Shown here piece by piece: positions 51,448-61,864 of a DNA stretch of 64,000 nucleotides (position 1 is the stretch's first letter; every line of letters starts with the position of its first letter). A program made the translations under genes and the position numbers. Origin of the DNA: Sphingopyxis panaciterrae. GTDB taxonomy: Bacteria; Pseudomonadota; Alphaproteobacteria; Sphingomonadales; Sphingomonadaceae. Under the pieces are notes generated by a model, which was not told where the DNA came from, did not search any database, and saw nothing but the letters and a program-made list of their open reading frames with translations. The stretch is from assembly GCF_011762125.1 (NCBI RefSeq), contig NZ_JAASQN010000001.1:496001-560000 (forward strand). The letters run 5' to 3'.

Positions 51448-52689
51448 TCAACCCGTTCGCTGCTCCTTCTCGGAGCCGGGAAGCATGATCGTCGCAATGC
51501 CGAGAAGGGGCAGGTAGGCGCAGAATTTATAGACCCAGACGATGCCATGGATATCGGCCAGCTGGCCAAGCGCCGCGGCGCCGATCCCGCTGATCCCGAA
51601 CATCAGGCCGAACATCAGTCCCGATACCAGGCCAACGCGGCCCGGCACGATTTCCTGCGCATAAACGACGAGCGCGGCAAAGGCCGACGACATGATCAGG
51701 CCGATCGAAATCGCGAAGATTGCGGTCCAGAACAGGTTGGCGTGCGGCAGGATCATCGCGAATGGCGCAACCCCCAGGAACGACACCCAGATGACCGCCT
51801 TGCGGCCGATACGATCCCCGACGGGGCCGCCGGCAAAGGTTCCGGCCGCCACCGCGGCGAGGAAGCAGAAAAGATAGAATTGGGATTCGCGTGCGGTCAG
51901 GTCGAAGCGTTCGATGAGGTAGAAGGTGAAATAGTTGGTGAACGCGCCGATATAGATGAACTTCGCGAACATCAGGACGCCGATCGCCGACAGCGCCCGA
52001 ATGATGTCCCGCCGGCTGTGCGGAGAGGCTTGCGACGCAATCGCGGCGACGGCCGGGGTGCCGGCGGCCCTTATCCGCCACCGGGTGACGGCGAACAGCA
52101 CCCAGATCGCCGCGATGGCGGCAAAGGCGAGCCAGCCGACCGCGGTCTGCCCGAACGGCAGGATGATCGCCGACGCCACCACCGGACCAAGGGCGGAGCC
52201 GGTGTTGCCGCCGACCTGGAAGGCTGACTGGGCGGTGCCGAAGCGTCCCCCCGACGCCATGCGCGCGACCCGCGAAGCTTCGGGATGGAAGGTTGCCGAG
52301 CCGACGCCGATGACCGCCGCTGCGAGGATCAGGGCCGGATAGCTTCCCGCCATGGCCAGCCCGCCGACGCCGATCAATGTGGCGAACATGCCGATCGGCA
52401 GCAGATAGGGCAGCGGCCGCTTGTCGGTGTAAAGGCCCACCCATGGCTGGAGCAGCGAGGCGGTGAACTGATAGATCAGGGCGATCCAGCCGATCTGCCC
52501 GAAGCTCAGATGATATTTTTCCTTGAGCATCGGATAGATGGCGGGAAGCACGGCCTGAATCAGATCGTTTAGCAAGTGGGCGAATGCGACCGCCCCGACG
52601 ATCTGCACGACCAGCTTGGGTCCATCCTGCCGGGGCGCGGCGGGCATGATGTTCGGGACGATTGAGGGGGTGGCGGTCGTGTCGGTCAT
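51448..52689 (-). CDS. MFS transporter, fosmidomycin-resistance-like
   Basis: 413 residues with 12 hydrophobic helices. The first helices read AFAHLLNDLIQAVLPAIYPM and LQPWVGLYTDKRPLPYLLPI, matching the Fsr subfamily, whose founding member exports fosmidomycin. In this catabolic neighbourhood it may instead carry a metabolite. It diverges from a cupin/AraC regulator, an arrangement typical of regulator-controlled efflux pumps (compare NimR/NimT). It converges on the flavoprotein dehydrogenase gene with 27 bp between. Confidence 0.85.
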   Translation of the reverse strand: MTDTTATPSIVPNIMPAAPRQDGPKLVVQIVGAVAFAHLLNDLIQAVLPAIYPMLKEKYHLSFGQIGWIALIYQFTASLLQPWVGLYTDKRPLPYLLPIGMFATLIGVGGLAMAGSYPALILAAAVIGVGSATFHPEASRVARMASGGRFGTAQSAFQVGGNTGSALGPVVASAIILPFGQTAVGWLAFAAIAAIWVLFAVTRWRIRAAGTPAVAAIASQASPHSRRDIIRALSAIGVLMFAKFIYIGAFTNYFTFYLIERFDLTARESQFYLFCFLAAVAAGTFAGGPVGDRIGRKAVIWVSFLGVAPFAMILPHANLFWTAIFAISIGLIMSSAFAALVVYAQEIVPGRVGLVSGLMFGLMFGISGIGAAALGQLADIHGIVWVYKFCAYLPLLGIATIMLPGSEKEQRTG

Positions 52690-52779
52690 GGCGGGTGCTT
52701 TCGAATTTGTCCGGCGCCACTAACAACCCCATCTCTTTCCCGCTTTGTTGTATGAGCCAATCATTTCTGCGAATGGGAC

Positions 52780-53547
52780 ATGATGCAATTTCATCCCGAC
52801 GAGAATGATCATGTGGCGCGCCCGCTCATCGCGATCGGGCACGATTATCCCGATTCCTACGAGCTGGCCGAACACCGCCACCGTCGCAGCCAGTTTCTGT
52901 ATGCCGCGACCGGCGTGATGGCGGTGAATACGCCCAATGGGGCATGGGTCGCCCCGACCGAGCGCGCCGTGTGGATTCCGGCCGGGACGCCGCATTCGGT
53001 CCGCATGGTCGGCGCGGTGCAAACCCGCAGCGTCCTGATCGAACCGGGTGAGTGCGCGGGGCGGGGCGACCAATGCCAGGTCGTCGGGGTGTCATCGCTG
53101 CTGCGCCAATTGCTCCGCGCCGCCGCCGACGTGGCGCCCGAATATGACGTGTCAGGCCGCGATGGGCTGGTCATGCGCCTGTTGATGGCGGAGATCGACG
53201 ATGCGCCGCTCATCCCGCTGGCAGTGCCATTCCCGTCGCACCCGGCGCTGGCGGAACATTGTCACGCCTTTCTGAAACAGCCGAATGCTGCCGCCTCGAT
53301 CGACGAATGGGCCGACGCAATGGTCATGAACCGGCGCAGCTTCACCCGCCTGTTCCGGCGGGAAACCGGCATGAGCTTTGCGGCGTGGCGCCAGCAGGCG
53401 TGCCTGTCGGTGGCCTTGCCGAAACTGGCGGCGGGGGAGGCGGTAACATCGGTTGCCTACGACCTCGGCTATGATGGGCCGGGCAATTTTTCGACGATGT
53501 TCAAACGCGTGCTCGGGGTGCCGCCGAGCCGCTATCGGAAGCCGTAG
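52780..53547 (+). CDS. AraC family regulator with N-terminal cupin (NimR-like)
   Basis: 255 residues. The cupin sensor (HRHRRSQFLYAATGVMAVNT, ERAVWIPAGTPHSVRMVG) precedes a C-terminal AraC helix-turn-helix (MNRRSFTRLFRRETGMSF, AVTSVAYDLGYDGPGNFSTM, FKRVLGVPPSRYR). The start is ATG 52780 or 52783. It is divergent from the MFS gene (90 bp) and is the probable local regulator. Confidence 0.88.
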   Translation: MMQFHPDENDHVARPLIAIGHDYPDSYELAEHRHRRSQFLYAATGVMAVNTPNGAWVAPTERAVWIPAGTPHSVRMVGAVQTRSVLIEPGECAGRGDQCQVVGVSSLLRQLLRAAADVAPEYDVSGRDGLVMRLLMAEIDDAPLIPLAVPFPSHPALAEHCHAFLKQPNAAASIDEWADAMVMNRRSFTRLFRRETGMSFAAWRQQACLSVALPKLAAGEAVTSVAYDLGYDGPGNFSTMFKRVLGVPPSRYRKP

Positions 53548-53571
53548 CCGCGAGCGTGCATCGCGTCACCG

Positions 53572-54897
53572 TCAGCCGATCGTGCGCGCCAGTTCGCGGT
53601 TGAGCCAGAGCGCGACGAGCGTACCGATCGCGCCCGACAGCAGATAGGCACCGGCGGCGATCAGGCCGAACTGGCTCGACAGCCACAGCGCCACCAGCGG
53701 CGCGAAACCCGCCCCGAACAGCCAGGCAAGGTCGGACGTGAAAGCCGAGCCCGTATAGCGGTGACGCGGCTGGAAGTTCGATGACAGCGCGCCCGACGAC
53801 TGGCCGAACGACAGGCCAAGCAGCGCGAACCCCAGGATCATGAACGCCGCTTCGCCGGCCTCGCCCGCGCCGAGCAGCTGCGGCGCAAAGCCGCTGAACG
53901 CCGCGATCGCGGCCGCAGTCGCGCCCAGCACGGTGCGGCGGCCAACCCGGTCGGCCAGATAGCCCGAGGCGATGATCGAGAGGATACCGACGACGGCGGC
54001 AACCGCCTCGATCATCAGGAAGCGCACCGGGGTCTCGTCGGTGAACAGGAAGACCCACGACAGCGGATAGACGGTGACCATGTGGAACATCGCGAAGCTG
54101 GCGAGCGGCGCGAAGGCGCCGGCGGCGATCACTTTCCAGTCCGAACGGATCGTTTCGAGCAGCGGCGCGGGTTCGAGCGCCTTGTCCTCGAACAGCTCGG
54201 CATATTCGGGGGTCACGACGATACGCAGCCGCGCGAACAGCGCGACGACGTTGATCGCAAAGGCGACGAAGAAGGGATAGCGCCAGCCCCAGGCGAGGAA
54301 GTCCTGCGCCGGCAGCGCCGAAATCAGGAACATGAACAGCAGGCTGGCGACGATCAGCCCGAGCGGGGCGCCAAGCTGCGGGATCATCGCATACCAGCCG
54401 CGCTTGCCCTGCGGCGCGTTGATCGCGAGCAGCGAGGCCAGCCCGTCCCACGAGCCGCCGAGCGCGACGCCCTGGCCCATGCGGAACAGCGCGAGGAGGA
54501 GCGCCGAGGCGATGCCGATGCTTTCATATCCGGGCAGGAAGGCGATCGCCGCGGTCGAGCCGCCGAGCAGGAACAGCGCGATGGTCAGCTTCGCGCCGCG
54601 GCCATAGGCGCGGTCGACGGCGGTAAAGATGATCGTGCCGACCGGACGCGCGGCAAAGGCAAGGGCGAAGATGGCGAACGACCATAAAGTGCCCTGAAGC
54701 GGGTCCATGTGCGGGAACACCAGCTTCGGAAACACCAGCACCGATGCGATCGCATAGACAAAGAAGTCGAAGAATTCCGACGTCCGGCCGATGATCACGC
54801 CGATCGCGATTTCGGCGGGGGCGATGCGATGCCCGTCGTCGTTCAGCGCCCGCGCATCGCGTTCGGCCTGGGTGGTGGGTGCGGTCTCGGCAGACAT
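53572..54897 (-). CDS. MFS transporter, metabolite:H+ symporter (MHS) family
   Basis: 441 residues with 12 predicted helices. The MHS signatures are APAEIAIGVIIGRTSEFFDF near the N-terminus and FRMGQGVALGGSWDGLASLL after helix 4. Members take up organic acids or osmolytes by proton symport (ShiA, ProP, KgtP). I start at the ATG complementary to 54895-54897 (MSAETAPTT). The gene converges on the AraC gene with only 24 bp between. No regulator next to it points to a specific substrate. Confidence 0.87.
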   Translation of the reverse strand: MSAETAPTTQAERDARALNDDGHRIAPAEIAIGVIIGRTSEFFDFFVYAIASVLVFPKLVFPHMDPLQGTLWSFAIFALAFAARPVGTIIFTAVDRAYGRGAKLTIALFLLGGSTAAIAFLPGYESIGIASALLLALFRMGQGVALGGSWDGLASLLAINAPQGKRGWYAMIPQLGAPLGLIVASLLFMFLISALPAQDFLAWGWRYPFFVAFAINVVALFARLRIVVTPEYAELFEDKALEPAPLLETIRSDWKVIAAGAFAPLASFAMFHMVTVYPLSWVFLFTDETPVRFLMIEAVAAVVGILSIIASGYLADRVGRRTVLGATAAAIAAFSGFAPQLLGAGEAGEAAFMILGFALLGLSFGQSSGALSSNFQPRHRYTGSAFTSDLAWLFGAGFAPLVALWLSSQFGLIAAGAYLLSGAIGTLVALWLNRELARTIG

Positions 54898-55072
54898 GGG
54901 TACGCGGTCCTGCATCGGGCGCTGCCATACAATATGCGGGCCGGCAACGCGATTCGGGGTTCAAGGGCAAGCGCCCCCTTCATGACTTCGCCTTTGCTTC
55001 ATCGATCGCGGCGGGGGGATTGGACAAAATGTCCTATGTGCTGTGCAGCAAAGCGCGCCTAGTCGCGCGGAT

Positions 55073-56254
55073 ATGGCAACGCTTCTCCCTCGATTCCGGC
55101 GCCTGACGCCGCTTGTCCTGCTGCCGATGCTGTCGGGATGCGGCATGGTCGTGCTCGATCCCGCTGGCGACGTCGCGCGCCAGCAGGGCGATCTGATCGT
55201 CATCTCGACCGTGCTGATGCTGCTGATCATCGTGCCGGTCATGGCGCTGACGATCTTTTTCGCCTGGCGTTATCGCGCCGCGAACAAGCAGGCGACCTAC
55301 AAGCCCGACTGGGACCATTCGACCCAGCTCGAACTGGTCATCTGGGCGGCGCCGTTGCTGATCATCATCTGCCTGGGCGCGGTGACCTGGGTCGCGACGC
55401 ACCTGCTCGACCCCTACCGCCCGCTCGCGCGCACCGCGCCGGGGCAGGCGGTCGCGGCCGAGGCCAGGCCGCTCGACGTCCAGGTCGTCGCGCTCGACTG
55501 GAAATGGCTGTTCATCTATCCCGAACAGGGCGTCGCCGCGGTCAATGAACTGGTCGTTCCGGTCGACCGCCCGCTGCGCTTTCGCATTTCCTCCTCTTCG
55601 GTGATGAACAGCTTCTATATCCCGGCGCTCGCCGGGCAGATCTACGCCATGCCGGGGATGGAAACGAAGCTGCACGGCGTGTTCAACGAAACCGGCAGCT
55701 TTACCGGCTTTTCCGCCAATTATTCGGGCGCGGGCTTTTCCAACATGCGTTTTGCGGTGAAAAGCATGTCGCAGGCCGGGTTCGAACAATGGGTGGCCGA
55801 GGCAAAGCGCGCGCCGGGCGGCGATCTCGACCGCCTCGCCTATCTGCAGCTTGAAAAGCCGAGCGAGAAGGAACCGGTGCGCCGCTTCGCCGCGGTCGAG
55901 CCGCAACTGTTCGACGCGGTGGTCAATATGTGCGTCGAACCCGGCAAGATGTGCATGCACGACATGATGTCGATCGACGCCGCCGGCGGCGCCGGCATCG
56001 CGGGCATCGGCAATGTCCGCGACCTGTCCTATGACAAGTTCGCGGCGCGCGGCAGCACCGACATCGCGCGCTGGAGCATGCGTTATGTCGCCGCGCTGTG
56101 CAGTTCGCCGATCATGTCGAACGACAGGCCCGACGCGACCCCCGTCGACCTTGCGCCGCTCACCGGCGCCGGGCTGAAGCGTCCGGCCGCGCCGCCGCCG
56201 CCCGCCCAGACCGCGCTCAACGCGCCCGCCGCCGCTTCCCGCCCGCTGTCCTGA
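55073..56254 (+). CDS. cyoA: Ubiquinol oxidase (cytochrome bo3) subunit II
   Basis: About 393 residues. A lipoprotein signal with lipobox LSGC, two transmembrane helices and the periplasmic cupredoxin-like domain ([50 protein letters not shown]) are visible. The CuA ligands of cytochrome oxidases are missing, as expected for a quinol oxidase. An unusual Ala/Pro-rich tail (about 25 residues) follows the CyoA core. GGACA-AAA-TGTCC (55022-55034) lies upstream. I use ATG 55073; GTG 55043 is possible. Confidence 0.94.
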   Translation: MATLLPRFRRLTPLVLLPMLSGCGMVVLDPAGDVARQQGDLIVISTVLMLLIIVPVMALTIFFAWRYRAANKQATYKPDWDHSTQLELVIWAAPLLIIICLGAVTWVATHLLDPYRPLARTAPGQAVAAEARPLDVQVVALDWKWLFIYPEQGVAAVNELVVPVDRPLRFRISSSSVMNSFYIPALAGQIYAMPGMETKLHGVFNETGSFTGFSANYSGAGFSNMRFAVKSMSQAGFEQWVAEAKRAPGGDLDRLAYLQLEKPSEKEPVRRFAAVEPQLFDAVVNMCVEPGKMCMHDMMSIDAAGGAGIAGIGNVRDLSYDKFAARGSTDIARWSMRYVAALCSSPIMSNDRPDATPVDLAPLTGAGLKRPAAPPPPAQTALNAPAAASRPLS

Positions 56255-56270
56255 TCCGGATCGAGATACC

Positions 56271-58277
56271 ATGACCCCGCATCCCGCCCCCGAAGCCGGC
56301 CCGTTCCTCGGCCGCCTGTCGCTCGAAGCGCTGCCGCTGCACGAACCGATCCTCGTCGCCACCTTTGCCGCTGTCGTCATCGGCGGCCTCGCGGTGCTCG
56401 GCCTCATCACCAAATACCGGCTGTGGGGCTGGTTGTGGAAGGAGTGGTTCACCACCGTCGACCACAAGCGGATCGGGATCATGTACATGATCCTCGGCCT
56501 GATCATGTTCCTGCGCGGTTTCGCCGACGCGGTGATGATGCGCCTGCAACAGGTGTGGGCGTTCAACGGATCCGAAGGCTATCTCAACGCGCATCATTAT
56601 GACCAGGTCTTCACCGCGCACGGCGTGATCATGATCTTTTTCGTCGCGATGCCGTTCATCACCGGCCTGATGAACTATATCGTCCCGCTCCAGATCGGGG
56701 CGCGCGACGTCAGCTTTCCGTTCCTCAACAATTTCAGCTTCTGGATGACGACCGCGGGCGCGGTGCTGTGCATGGTGTCGCTGTTCATCGGCGAATTCGC
56801 GCAGACCGGCTGGCTCGCCTATCCGCCTTTGTCGGGGATCGCCTACAGCCCCAATGTCGGCGTCGATTATTATATCTGGTCGCTGCAGATCGCGGGCGTG
56901 GGAACGACATTGTCGGGCATCAACCTGATCGTGACGATCCTGAAGCTGCGCGCGCCGGGCATGGGGCTGATGAAGATGCCCGTCTTCACCTGGACCAGCC
57001 TGTGCGCGAACATCCTGATCGTCGCCTCCTTTCCGGTGCTGACCGCGGTGCTCGCGCTGCTGACGCTCGACCGTTATGTCGGGACCAATTTCTTCACCAA
57101 CGACTTCGGCGGATCGCCGATGATGTATGTGAACCTGATCTGGATCTGGGGTCACCCCGAAGTCTATATCCTCATCCTGCCTTTGTTCGGCGTCTTCTCC
57201 GAAGTCACCTCGACCTTCTCGGGCAAGAAGCTCTTCGGCTATACGTCGATGGTCTATGCGACGGTGGTCATCACCATCCTGTCGTACATCGTCTGGCTGC
57301 ACCATTTCTTCACCATGGGATCGGGCGCCAGCGTCAACAGCTTCTTCGGTATCACGACGATGGTGATCTCGATCCCGACGGGGGCAAAGCTGTTCAACTG
57401 GCTGTTCACCATGTACCGCGGCCGCATCCGGTTCGACCTGCCGATGATGTGGACGGTGGCCTTCATGCTGACCTTCGTCGTCGGCGGCATGACCGGGGTG
57501 CTGCTCGCGGTGCCGCCCGCCGATTTCGTGCTGCACAATTCGCTGTTCCTGATCGCGCATTTCCACAATGTCATCATCGGCGGCGTCCTGTTCGGCCTGT
57601 TCGCGGCGATCAACTATTGGTGGCCGAAGGCCTTCGGCTTCAAGCTCGACGTCTTCTGGGGCAAGATCAGCTTCTGGTGCTGGGTCGTCGGCTTCTGGCT
57701 CGCCTTCATGCCGCTCTATGTGCTCGGCCTGATGGGCGTCACCCGCCGCATGCGCGTGTTCGACGATCCCAGCCTGCAAATCTGGTTCGCGATCGCGGCG
57801 TTCGGGGCGCTGGTGATCGCGGCGGGGATCGGCGCGATGCTCGTCCAGTTCGGGGTCAGCATCCGGCGGCGCAAGGAACTCGCCGACGACAGCGGCGATC
57901 CGTGGGGCGGCCGCACGCTCGAATGGGCGACCAGTTCGCCGCCGCCCGATTATAATTTCGCCTTCACGCCGGTGATCCACGATCTCGACGCGTGGCACGA
58001 CATGAAGCGGCGCGGGCACCAGCGCCCGGTCACCGGCTTCCGCGATATCCACATGCCCGGCAACACCGGGGCGGGGATCATCCTTGCGGGGTTCAGCCTG
58101 GTGATGGGCTTCGCGCTGGTCTGGCACATCTGGTGGCTCGCGGCGCTCGGCTTCGTCGCCACGGTGGGCGGCGCGATCGTCCACACTTTCAACTACAAGC
58201 GCGATTTCCACATTCCCGCCGCGACGGTGGTCGCGGTCGAGGACGCGCGCACCCGCCAGCTGGCGGCCGGAGCCTGA
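56271..58277 (+). CDS. cyoB: Ubiquinol oxidase subunit I
   Basis: 668 residues of the heme-copper oxidase catalytic subunit. Heme b ligand His in [15 protein letters not shown], the CuB/Tyr site [15 protein letters not shown], the His pair in [10 protein letters not shown] and the heme o3 ligand in [10 protein letters not shown] are all present. It reduces O2 to water with quinol electrons and pumps protons. It starts 16 bp after cyoA and is followed by cyoC after 3 bp. Confidence 0.97.
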   Translation: MTPHPAPEAGPFLGRLSLEALPLHEPILVATFAAVVIGGLAVLGLITKYRLWGWLWKEWFTTVDHKRIGIMYMILGLIMFLRGFADAVMMRLQQVWAFNGSEGYLNAHHYDQVFTAHGVIMIFFVAMPFITGLMNYIVPLQIGARDVSFPFLNNFSFWMTTAGAVLCMVSLFIGEFAQTGWLAYPPLSGIAYSPNVGVDYYIWSLQIAGVGTTLSGINLIVTILKLRAPGMGLMKMPVFTWTSLCANILIVASFPVLTAVLALLTLDRYVGTNFFTNDFGGSPMMYVNLIWIWGHPEVYILILPLFGVFSEVTSTFSGKKLFGYTSMVYATVVITILSYIVWLHHFFTMGSGASVNSFFGITTMVISIPTGAKLFNWLFTMYRGRIRFDLPMMWTVAFMLTFVVGGMTGVLLAVPPADFVLHNSLFLIAHFHNVIIGGVLFGLFAAINYWWPKAFGFKLDVFWGKISFWCWVVGFWLAFMPLYVLGLMGVTRRMRVFDDPSLQIWFAIAAFGALVIAAGIGAMLVQFGVSIRRRKELADDSGDPWGGRTLEWATSSPPPDYNFAFTPVIHDLDAWHDMKRRGHQRPVTGFRDIHMPGNTGAGIILAGFSLVMGFALVWHIWWLAALGFVATVGGAIVHTFNYKRDFHIPAATVVAVEDARTRQLAAGA

Positions 58278-58280
58278 TCG

Positions 58281-58922
58281 ATGAGCGCCACGACGATCAC
58301 CACTGCCCCCACCACCATCGACGAGCCCGTCCGCTTCTACGACCTCGACGAGCATGCGCATCCCGAAGGGCATAGCACGATGCTGGGCTTCTGGATCTAT
58401 CTGATGAGCGACTGCCTCATCTTCGCGATCCTCTTTGCCTGCTATGCCGTGCTCGGCGGCAATTATGCCGCGGGACCGGCGCCGAAGGACCTGTTCGACC
58501 TGAAACTGATCGCGCTCAACACCGCGATGCTGCTCTTCTCGTCGATCACCTACGGCTTTGCGGTGCTCCAGATGCAGCAGGGCCGGGTGAAGGGAACACA
58601 GCTCTGGCTCGCGATCACCGGGCTGTTCGGCCTCGGCTTCCTGGGGATCGAGCTCTATGAATTCCACCACCTGATCGAGCTCGGCGCGACGCCGCAGCGC
58701 AGCGCGTTCCTGTCGGCCTTCTTCACCCTCGTCGGCACGCACGGGCTGCATGTGACCTTCGGCATCGTCTGGCTGGTCACGCTGATGGTCCAGCTCGGCA
58801 AGCATGGGCTGGTCGCCGCGAACCGCCGCCGCGTCATGTGCCTGTCGATGTTCTGGCACTTCCTCGACGTCATCTGGATCGGCGTCTTCACCATTGTCTA
58901 TCTGATGGGAGTGCTGCGATGA
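58281..58922 (+). CDS. cyoC: Ubiquinol oxidase subunit III
   Basis: 213 residues with five transmembrane helices. The [19 protein letters not shown] start and [37 protein letters not shown] segments are typical of cytochrome o oxidase subunit III. It overlaps cyoD by the 4-nt ATGA (58919-58922). Confidence 0.95.
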   Translation: MSATTITTAPTTIDEPVRFYDLDEHAHPEGHSTMLGFWIYLMSDCLIFAILFACYAVLGGNYAAGPAPKDLFDLKLIALNTAMLLFSSITYGFAVLQMQQGRVKGTQLWLAITGLFGLGFLGIELYEFHHLIELGATPQRSAFLSAFFTLVGTHGLHVTFGIVWLVTLMVQLGKHGLVAANRRRVMCLSMFWHFLDVIWIGVFTIVYLMGVLR

Positions 58923-59293
58923 GCGCCGACCCGCACCACGCCGCCGACGCGCATCACGAAATCGAGATGCCGCACGCGTCGATGCGCGATTATGCCATCG
59001 GGTTCATCCTGTCGGTGATCCTGACCGCCATCCCCTTCTGGCTGGTCATGGAGCGGCCCTTTTCGGCCGGCGCGACCGCGGCGATCATCATGGGCTTCGC
59101 GGCGGTTCAGATCGTCGTCCATATGGTCTATTTCCTCCACATGACGCCGAAGGCCGAAGGCGGCTGGTCGATGACCTCGCTGATCTTCACCATCATCGTC
59201 GTCGTGATCATGCTCGCGGGGTCGCTCTGGGTGATGCACCACCTCAATACCAATATGATGCCGATGCCGCACGATCCGAGCCAGCTGCCGTGA
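58919..59293 (+). CDS. cyoD: Ubiquinol oxidase subunit IV
   Basis: 124 residues with three transmembrane helices and a His-rich N-terminus ([17 protein letters not shown]). The [16 protein letters not shown] and [20 protein letters not shown] segments match CyoD. Start ATG 58919 in the cyoC stop overlap; the stop overlaps the surf1 GTG by 4 nt. Confidence 0.94.
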   Translation: MSADPHHAADAHHEIEMPHASMRDYAIGFILSVILTAIPFWLVMERPFSAGATAAIIMGFAAVQIVVHMVYFLHMTPKAEGGWSMTSLIFTIIVVVIMLAGSLWVMHHLNTNMMPMPHDPSQLP

Positions 59294-60015
59294 CGCGGCC
59301 GCGCCGCGCGGCGCTGGCCGCGGCGGCGCTGGTCGCCTCGGCGGGCCTGGCGGCGCTCGGCGTCTGGCAGGTCGAACGCCGCGCCTGGAAGCATGAGCTG
59401 GTCGCGGCGGTCGATGCGCGCATCCATGCGTCGCCCGTCCAGGCGCCCGGTCCCGGCGCCTGGCCGCGCATCGATGCGAAAGGCGACGCCTATCGCCGGA
59501 TCAGCGCTACTGGCCGCTTCCGCCATGACCGCGCGACGCTGGTGCAGGCGGTGACCGCGCGCGGCGCGGGATATTGGGTCATGACCCCGCTCGAAACGCC
59601 CGCCTTCACGCTGCTGGTCAATCGCGGCTTCGTGCCGAAGGACAGGCGCGACCCCATGACCCGCGATGCGGGGAATGTCAGGGGCATCGCGACGGTGACC
59701 GGACTATTGCGCGTCACCGAGCCGAAAGGCGGTTTCCTGCGAACCAACGATCCGGCGGGTGACCGCTGGTATTCGCGCGATGTCGCGGCCATCGCCAAGG
59801 CGAGGGCGCTGAACAATGTCGCGCCCTATTTCGTCGATGCCGATGCTTCGCCGAATCCCGGCGGCTACCCGGTCGGCGGGCTGACCGTCGTGCGCTTTGC
59901 CGACAATCATCTCGTCTATGCGCTGACCTGGTTCGCGCTGTCGCTGCTCGCCGCCTTTTTTGCATGGCGGCTGTGGCATCCGGCGGCGCGCGGGTCCAAT
60001 ATGGCGGACGAATGA
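59290..60015 (+). CDS. SURF1 family oxidase assembly protein
   Basis: 241 residues with an N-terminal and a C-terminal transmembrane helix bracketing a periplasmic domain. Family motifs are LGVWQVERRAWKHELVAA, GYWVMTPLETPAFTLLVNRG and FVPKDRRDP, and the final NHLVYALTWFALSLLAAFF. SURF1 helps insert heme a in cytochrome oxidases; in this operon it presumably serves the bo3-type enzyme. GTG start in a 4-nt overlap with cyoD, and stop overlapping regB by 4 nt. Confidence 0.9.
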   Translation: MTRPRRAALAAAALVASAGLAALGVWQVERRAWKHELVAAVDARIHASPVQAPGPGAWPRIDAKGDAYRRISATGRFRHDRATLVQAVTARGAGYWVMTPLETPAFTLLVNRGFVPKDRRDPMTRDAGNVRGIATVTGLLRVTEPKGGFLRTNDPAGDRWYSRDVAAIAKARALNNVAPYFVDADASPNPGGYPVGGLTVVRFADNHLVYALTWFALSLLAAFFAWRLWHPAARGSNMADE

Positions 60016-61319
60016 GCCAGCCTGTCCTCAACTCGACACCATTGCCGGAGGCCGACGCCGGGCGGCGCAACATGTCGCTGCTGATCCAGCTGCGCTGGCT
60101 CGCGGTCGGCGGCCAGCTTGCAACGATCCATGTCGTCGGCGGGATCATGGGGATCGCCTTGCCGCTGGCGCCGTTGCTCGGTGCAATCGCGATGCTGGTC
60201 GCGATCAACCTCGTCAGCCTGTTGCTGCTGCGCCGCGGGCGCGCGGTGACCAACATCGAACTGACCGCAACCCTGCTTTTCGACGTCGCGGCGCTCGGCT
60301 GGCAGCTCCATCACAGCGGCGGCCTCACCAATCCCTTCGCCTCGCTGTTCCTGCTGCAGGTCGTGATCGGCGCGATCCTGCTTTCGACCCGTTCGTCATG
60401 GGCGGTGGTCGCGGCGGCGCTCGCCGCGATCGCCGCGCTGCGTGTCGATCCGACGCCGCTGATCCTGCCCGCCCCTTATGCGAGTGACCCGATGGGGCTG
60501 TATCTTCAGGGCAGCCTGGTCTGCTTCGTGCTCATCGCGGTGCTGCTTGTCGCCTTCGTCACCCGGATCAGCCGTAACTTGCGCCAACGCGATGCCGCGC
60601 TGGCCGCCAGCCGCCAACGCGCCGCCGAAGAGGATCATATCGTGCGCATGGGCCTGCTCGCGTCGGGGGCGGCGCATGAACTGGGAACGCCGCTGTCGAC
60701 GCTTTCGGTGCTGATCGGCGACTGGCGGGCGGCGCCGCGCCTCGCGCAGGACAGCGAATTGCAGGAGGATCTCAGCGACATGGAGGCTGCCGTCCGGCGC
60801 TGCAAGGCGATCGTCAGCGGCATATTGATGTCGGCGGGCGAAGCGCGCGGAGAAGCACCACAGCTCACCACCATCCGCCGCTTCCTCGGCGATATCGTCG
60901 CTGATTCGCAGGCGGTGCGCCGGCCCGGCGCGGTCGAGTTCAACGATCGCTTCGGCCCCGATGTCGCGATCGTGTCGGACCCGGCGCTGCGCCAGGTCAT
61001 CGGCAACGTCATGGACAATGCGGCCGAGGTGTCGCCCGACTGGACCAGCATTTCGGCATCGCGCGACGGCGATATGGTGGTGATCGAGATCGCCGACGCC
61101 GGTCCTGGGTTCAGCGCCGAGATGCTGGAGAATTTCGGCCAGCCCTATCGTTCGACCAAGGGACGCCCGGGCGGCGGGCTGGGGCTGTTCCTCCTCGTCA
61201 ACGTCGCGCGCAAGCTCGGCGGCGGGGCGAGCGTTGCCAACCGTGACGCGGGGGGCGCGCTCGTGCGTATTTTCCTGCCATTATCGGTGCTGGGGCGACC
61301 CGAAGGAGCAGAGGCATGA
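60012..61319 (+). CDS. regB: RegB/PrrB/ActS-type redox sensor histidine kinase
   Basis: 435 residues. Six transmembrane helices in the first 190 residues include the quinone-sensing motif GGLTNPFASLFLL. The phosphorylated His lies in SGAAHELGTPLSTLSVL, and the conserved redox Cys in AAVRRCKAIVSGI. The ATPase part shows NVMDNAAEVS, GPGFSAEML and GRPGGGLGLFL. It reads the ubiquinone/ubiquinol balance and phosphorylates RegA. Overlaps of 4 nt with both neighbours put it in the same transcript as the oxidase it is expected to regulate. Confidence 0.93.
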   Translation: MSQPVLNSTPLPEADAGRRNMSLLIQLRWLAVGGQLATIHVVGGIMGIALPLAPLLGAIAMLVAINLVSLLLLRRGRAVTNIELTATLLFDVAALGWQLHHSGGLTNPFASLFLLQVVIGAILLSTRSSWAVVAAALAAIAALRVDPTPLILPAPYASDPMGLYLQGSLVCFVLIAVLLVAFVTRISRNLRQRDAALAASRQRAAEEDHIVRMGLLASGAAHELGTPLSTLSVLIGDWRAAPRLAQDSELQEDLSDMEAAVRRCKAIVSGILMSAGEARGEAPQLTTIRRFLGDIVADSQAVRRPGAVEFNDRFGPDVAIVSDPALRQVIGNVMDNAAEVSPDWTSISASRDGDMVVIEIADAGPGFSAEMLENFGQPYRSTKGRPGGGLGLFLLVNVARKLGGGASVANRDAGGALVRIFLPLSVLGRPEGAEA

Positions 61320-61849
61320 CCGAACCCCGCCGTCTGGTGATCGTCGAGGATGACGAAGCCTTTGCCCGGACGCTGAAACGATCGTTCGAGCGGCGCGACT
61401 ATGACGTGCGTGTCGCGCATGACCCGGACGAATTGACGGCGCTCCTCGCAAGCTTCCGGCCCGGCTATGCGGTCGTCGATCTGAAGCTCGGCGGGGCTTC
61501 GGGGCTTGTCTGCGTGCAGCAGCTGCGCGCCGCCGATGCCGCGATGCGCATCGTCGTACTGACCGGTTTCGCCAGCATCGCGACGGCGGTCGAAGCGATC
61601 AAGCTCGGCGCCTCCTATTATCTCGCCAAGCCATCGAACACCGACGATATCGAGGCGGCATTCGGGCGGACCGAGGGCAATACCGAAACCCCGCTCGACG
61701 GCCGGCAATCGTCGATCAAGACCGTCGAGTGGGAGCATATCCACCAGACGCTCGTCGAAACCGAATTCAATATCTCCGAAACCGCCCGCCGCCTCGGAAT
61801 GCACCGGCGCACGCTCGCCCGGAAACTCGAAAAGCGCCAGATCCGCTGA
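61316..61849 (+). CDS. regA: RegA/PrrA/ActR-type response regulator
   Basis: 177 residues. The receiver has the acidic pair in VIVEDDEAF, phospho-Asp in YAVVDLKLGGASGL, Thr in VVLTGFAS and Lys in YYLAKPSNTDD. The C-terminal Fis-type helix-turn-helix (NISETARRLGMHRRTLARKL) is nearly invariant in this family. It controls respiratory, and in phototrophs photosynthetic, genes by redox state. ATGA overlap with regB. Confidence 0.94.
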   Translation: MTEPRRLVIVEDDEAFARTLKRSFERRDYDVRVAHDPDELTALLASFRPGYAVVDLKLGGASGLVCVQQLRAADAAMRIVVLTGFASIATAVEAIKLGASYYLAKPSNTDDIEAAFGRTEGNTETPLDGRQSSIKTVEWEHIHQTLVETEFNISETARRLGMHRRTLARKLEKRQIR

Positions 61850-61864
61850 TGCCGTGACCTTGTG

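Noticed and set aside
56217-58859. 880-codon open frame antisense to cyoA-cyoC
   Set aside because: Composition is an extreme His/Arg/Asp/Glu mix with no domain; it mirrors codon bias of the clearly real cyo genes on the other strand.
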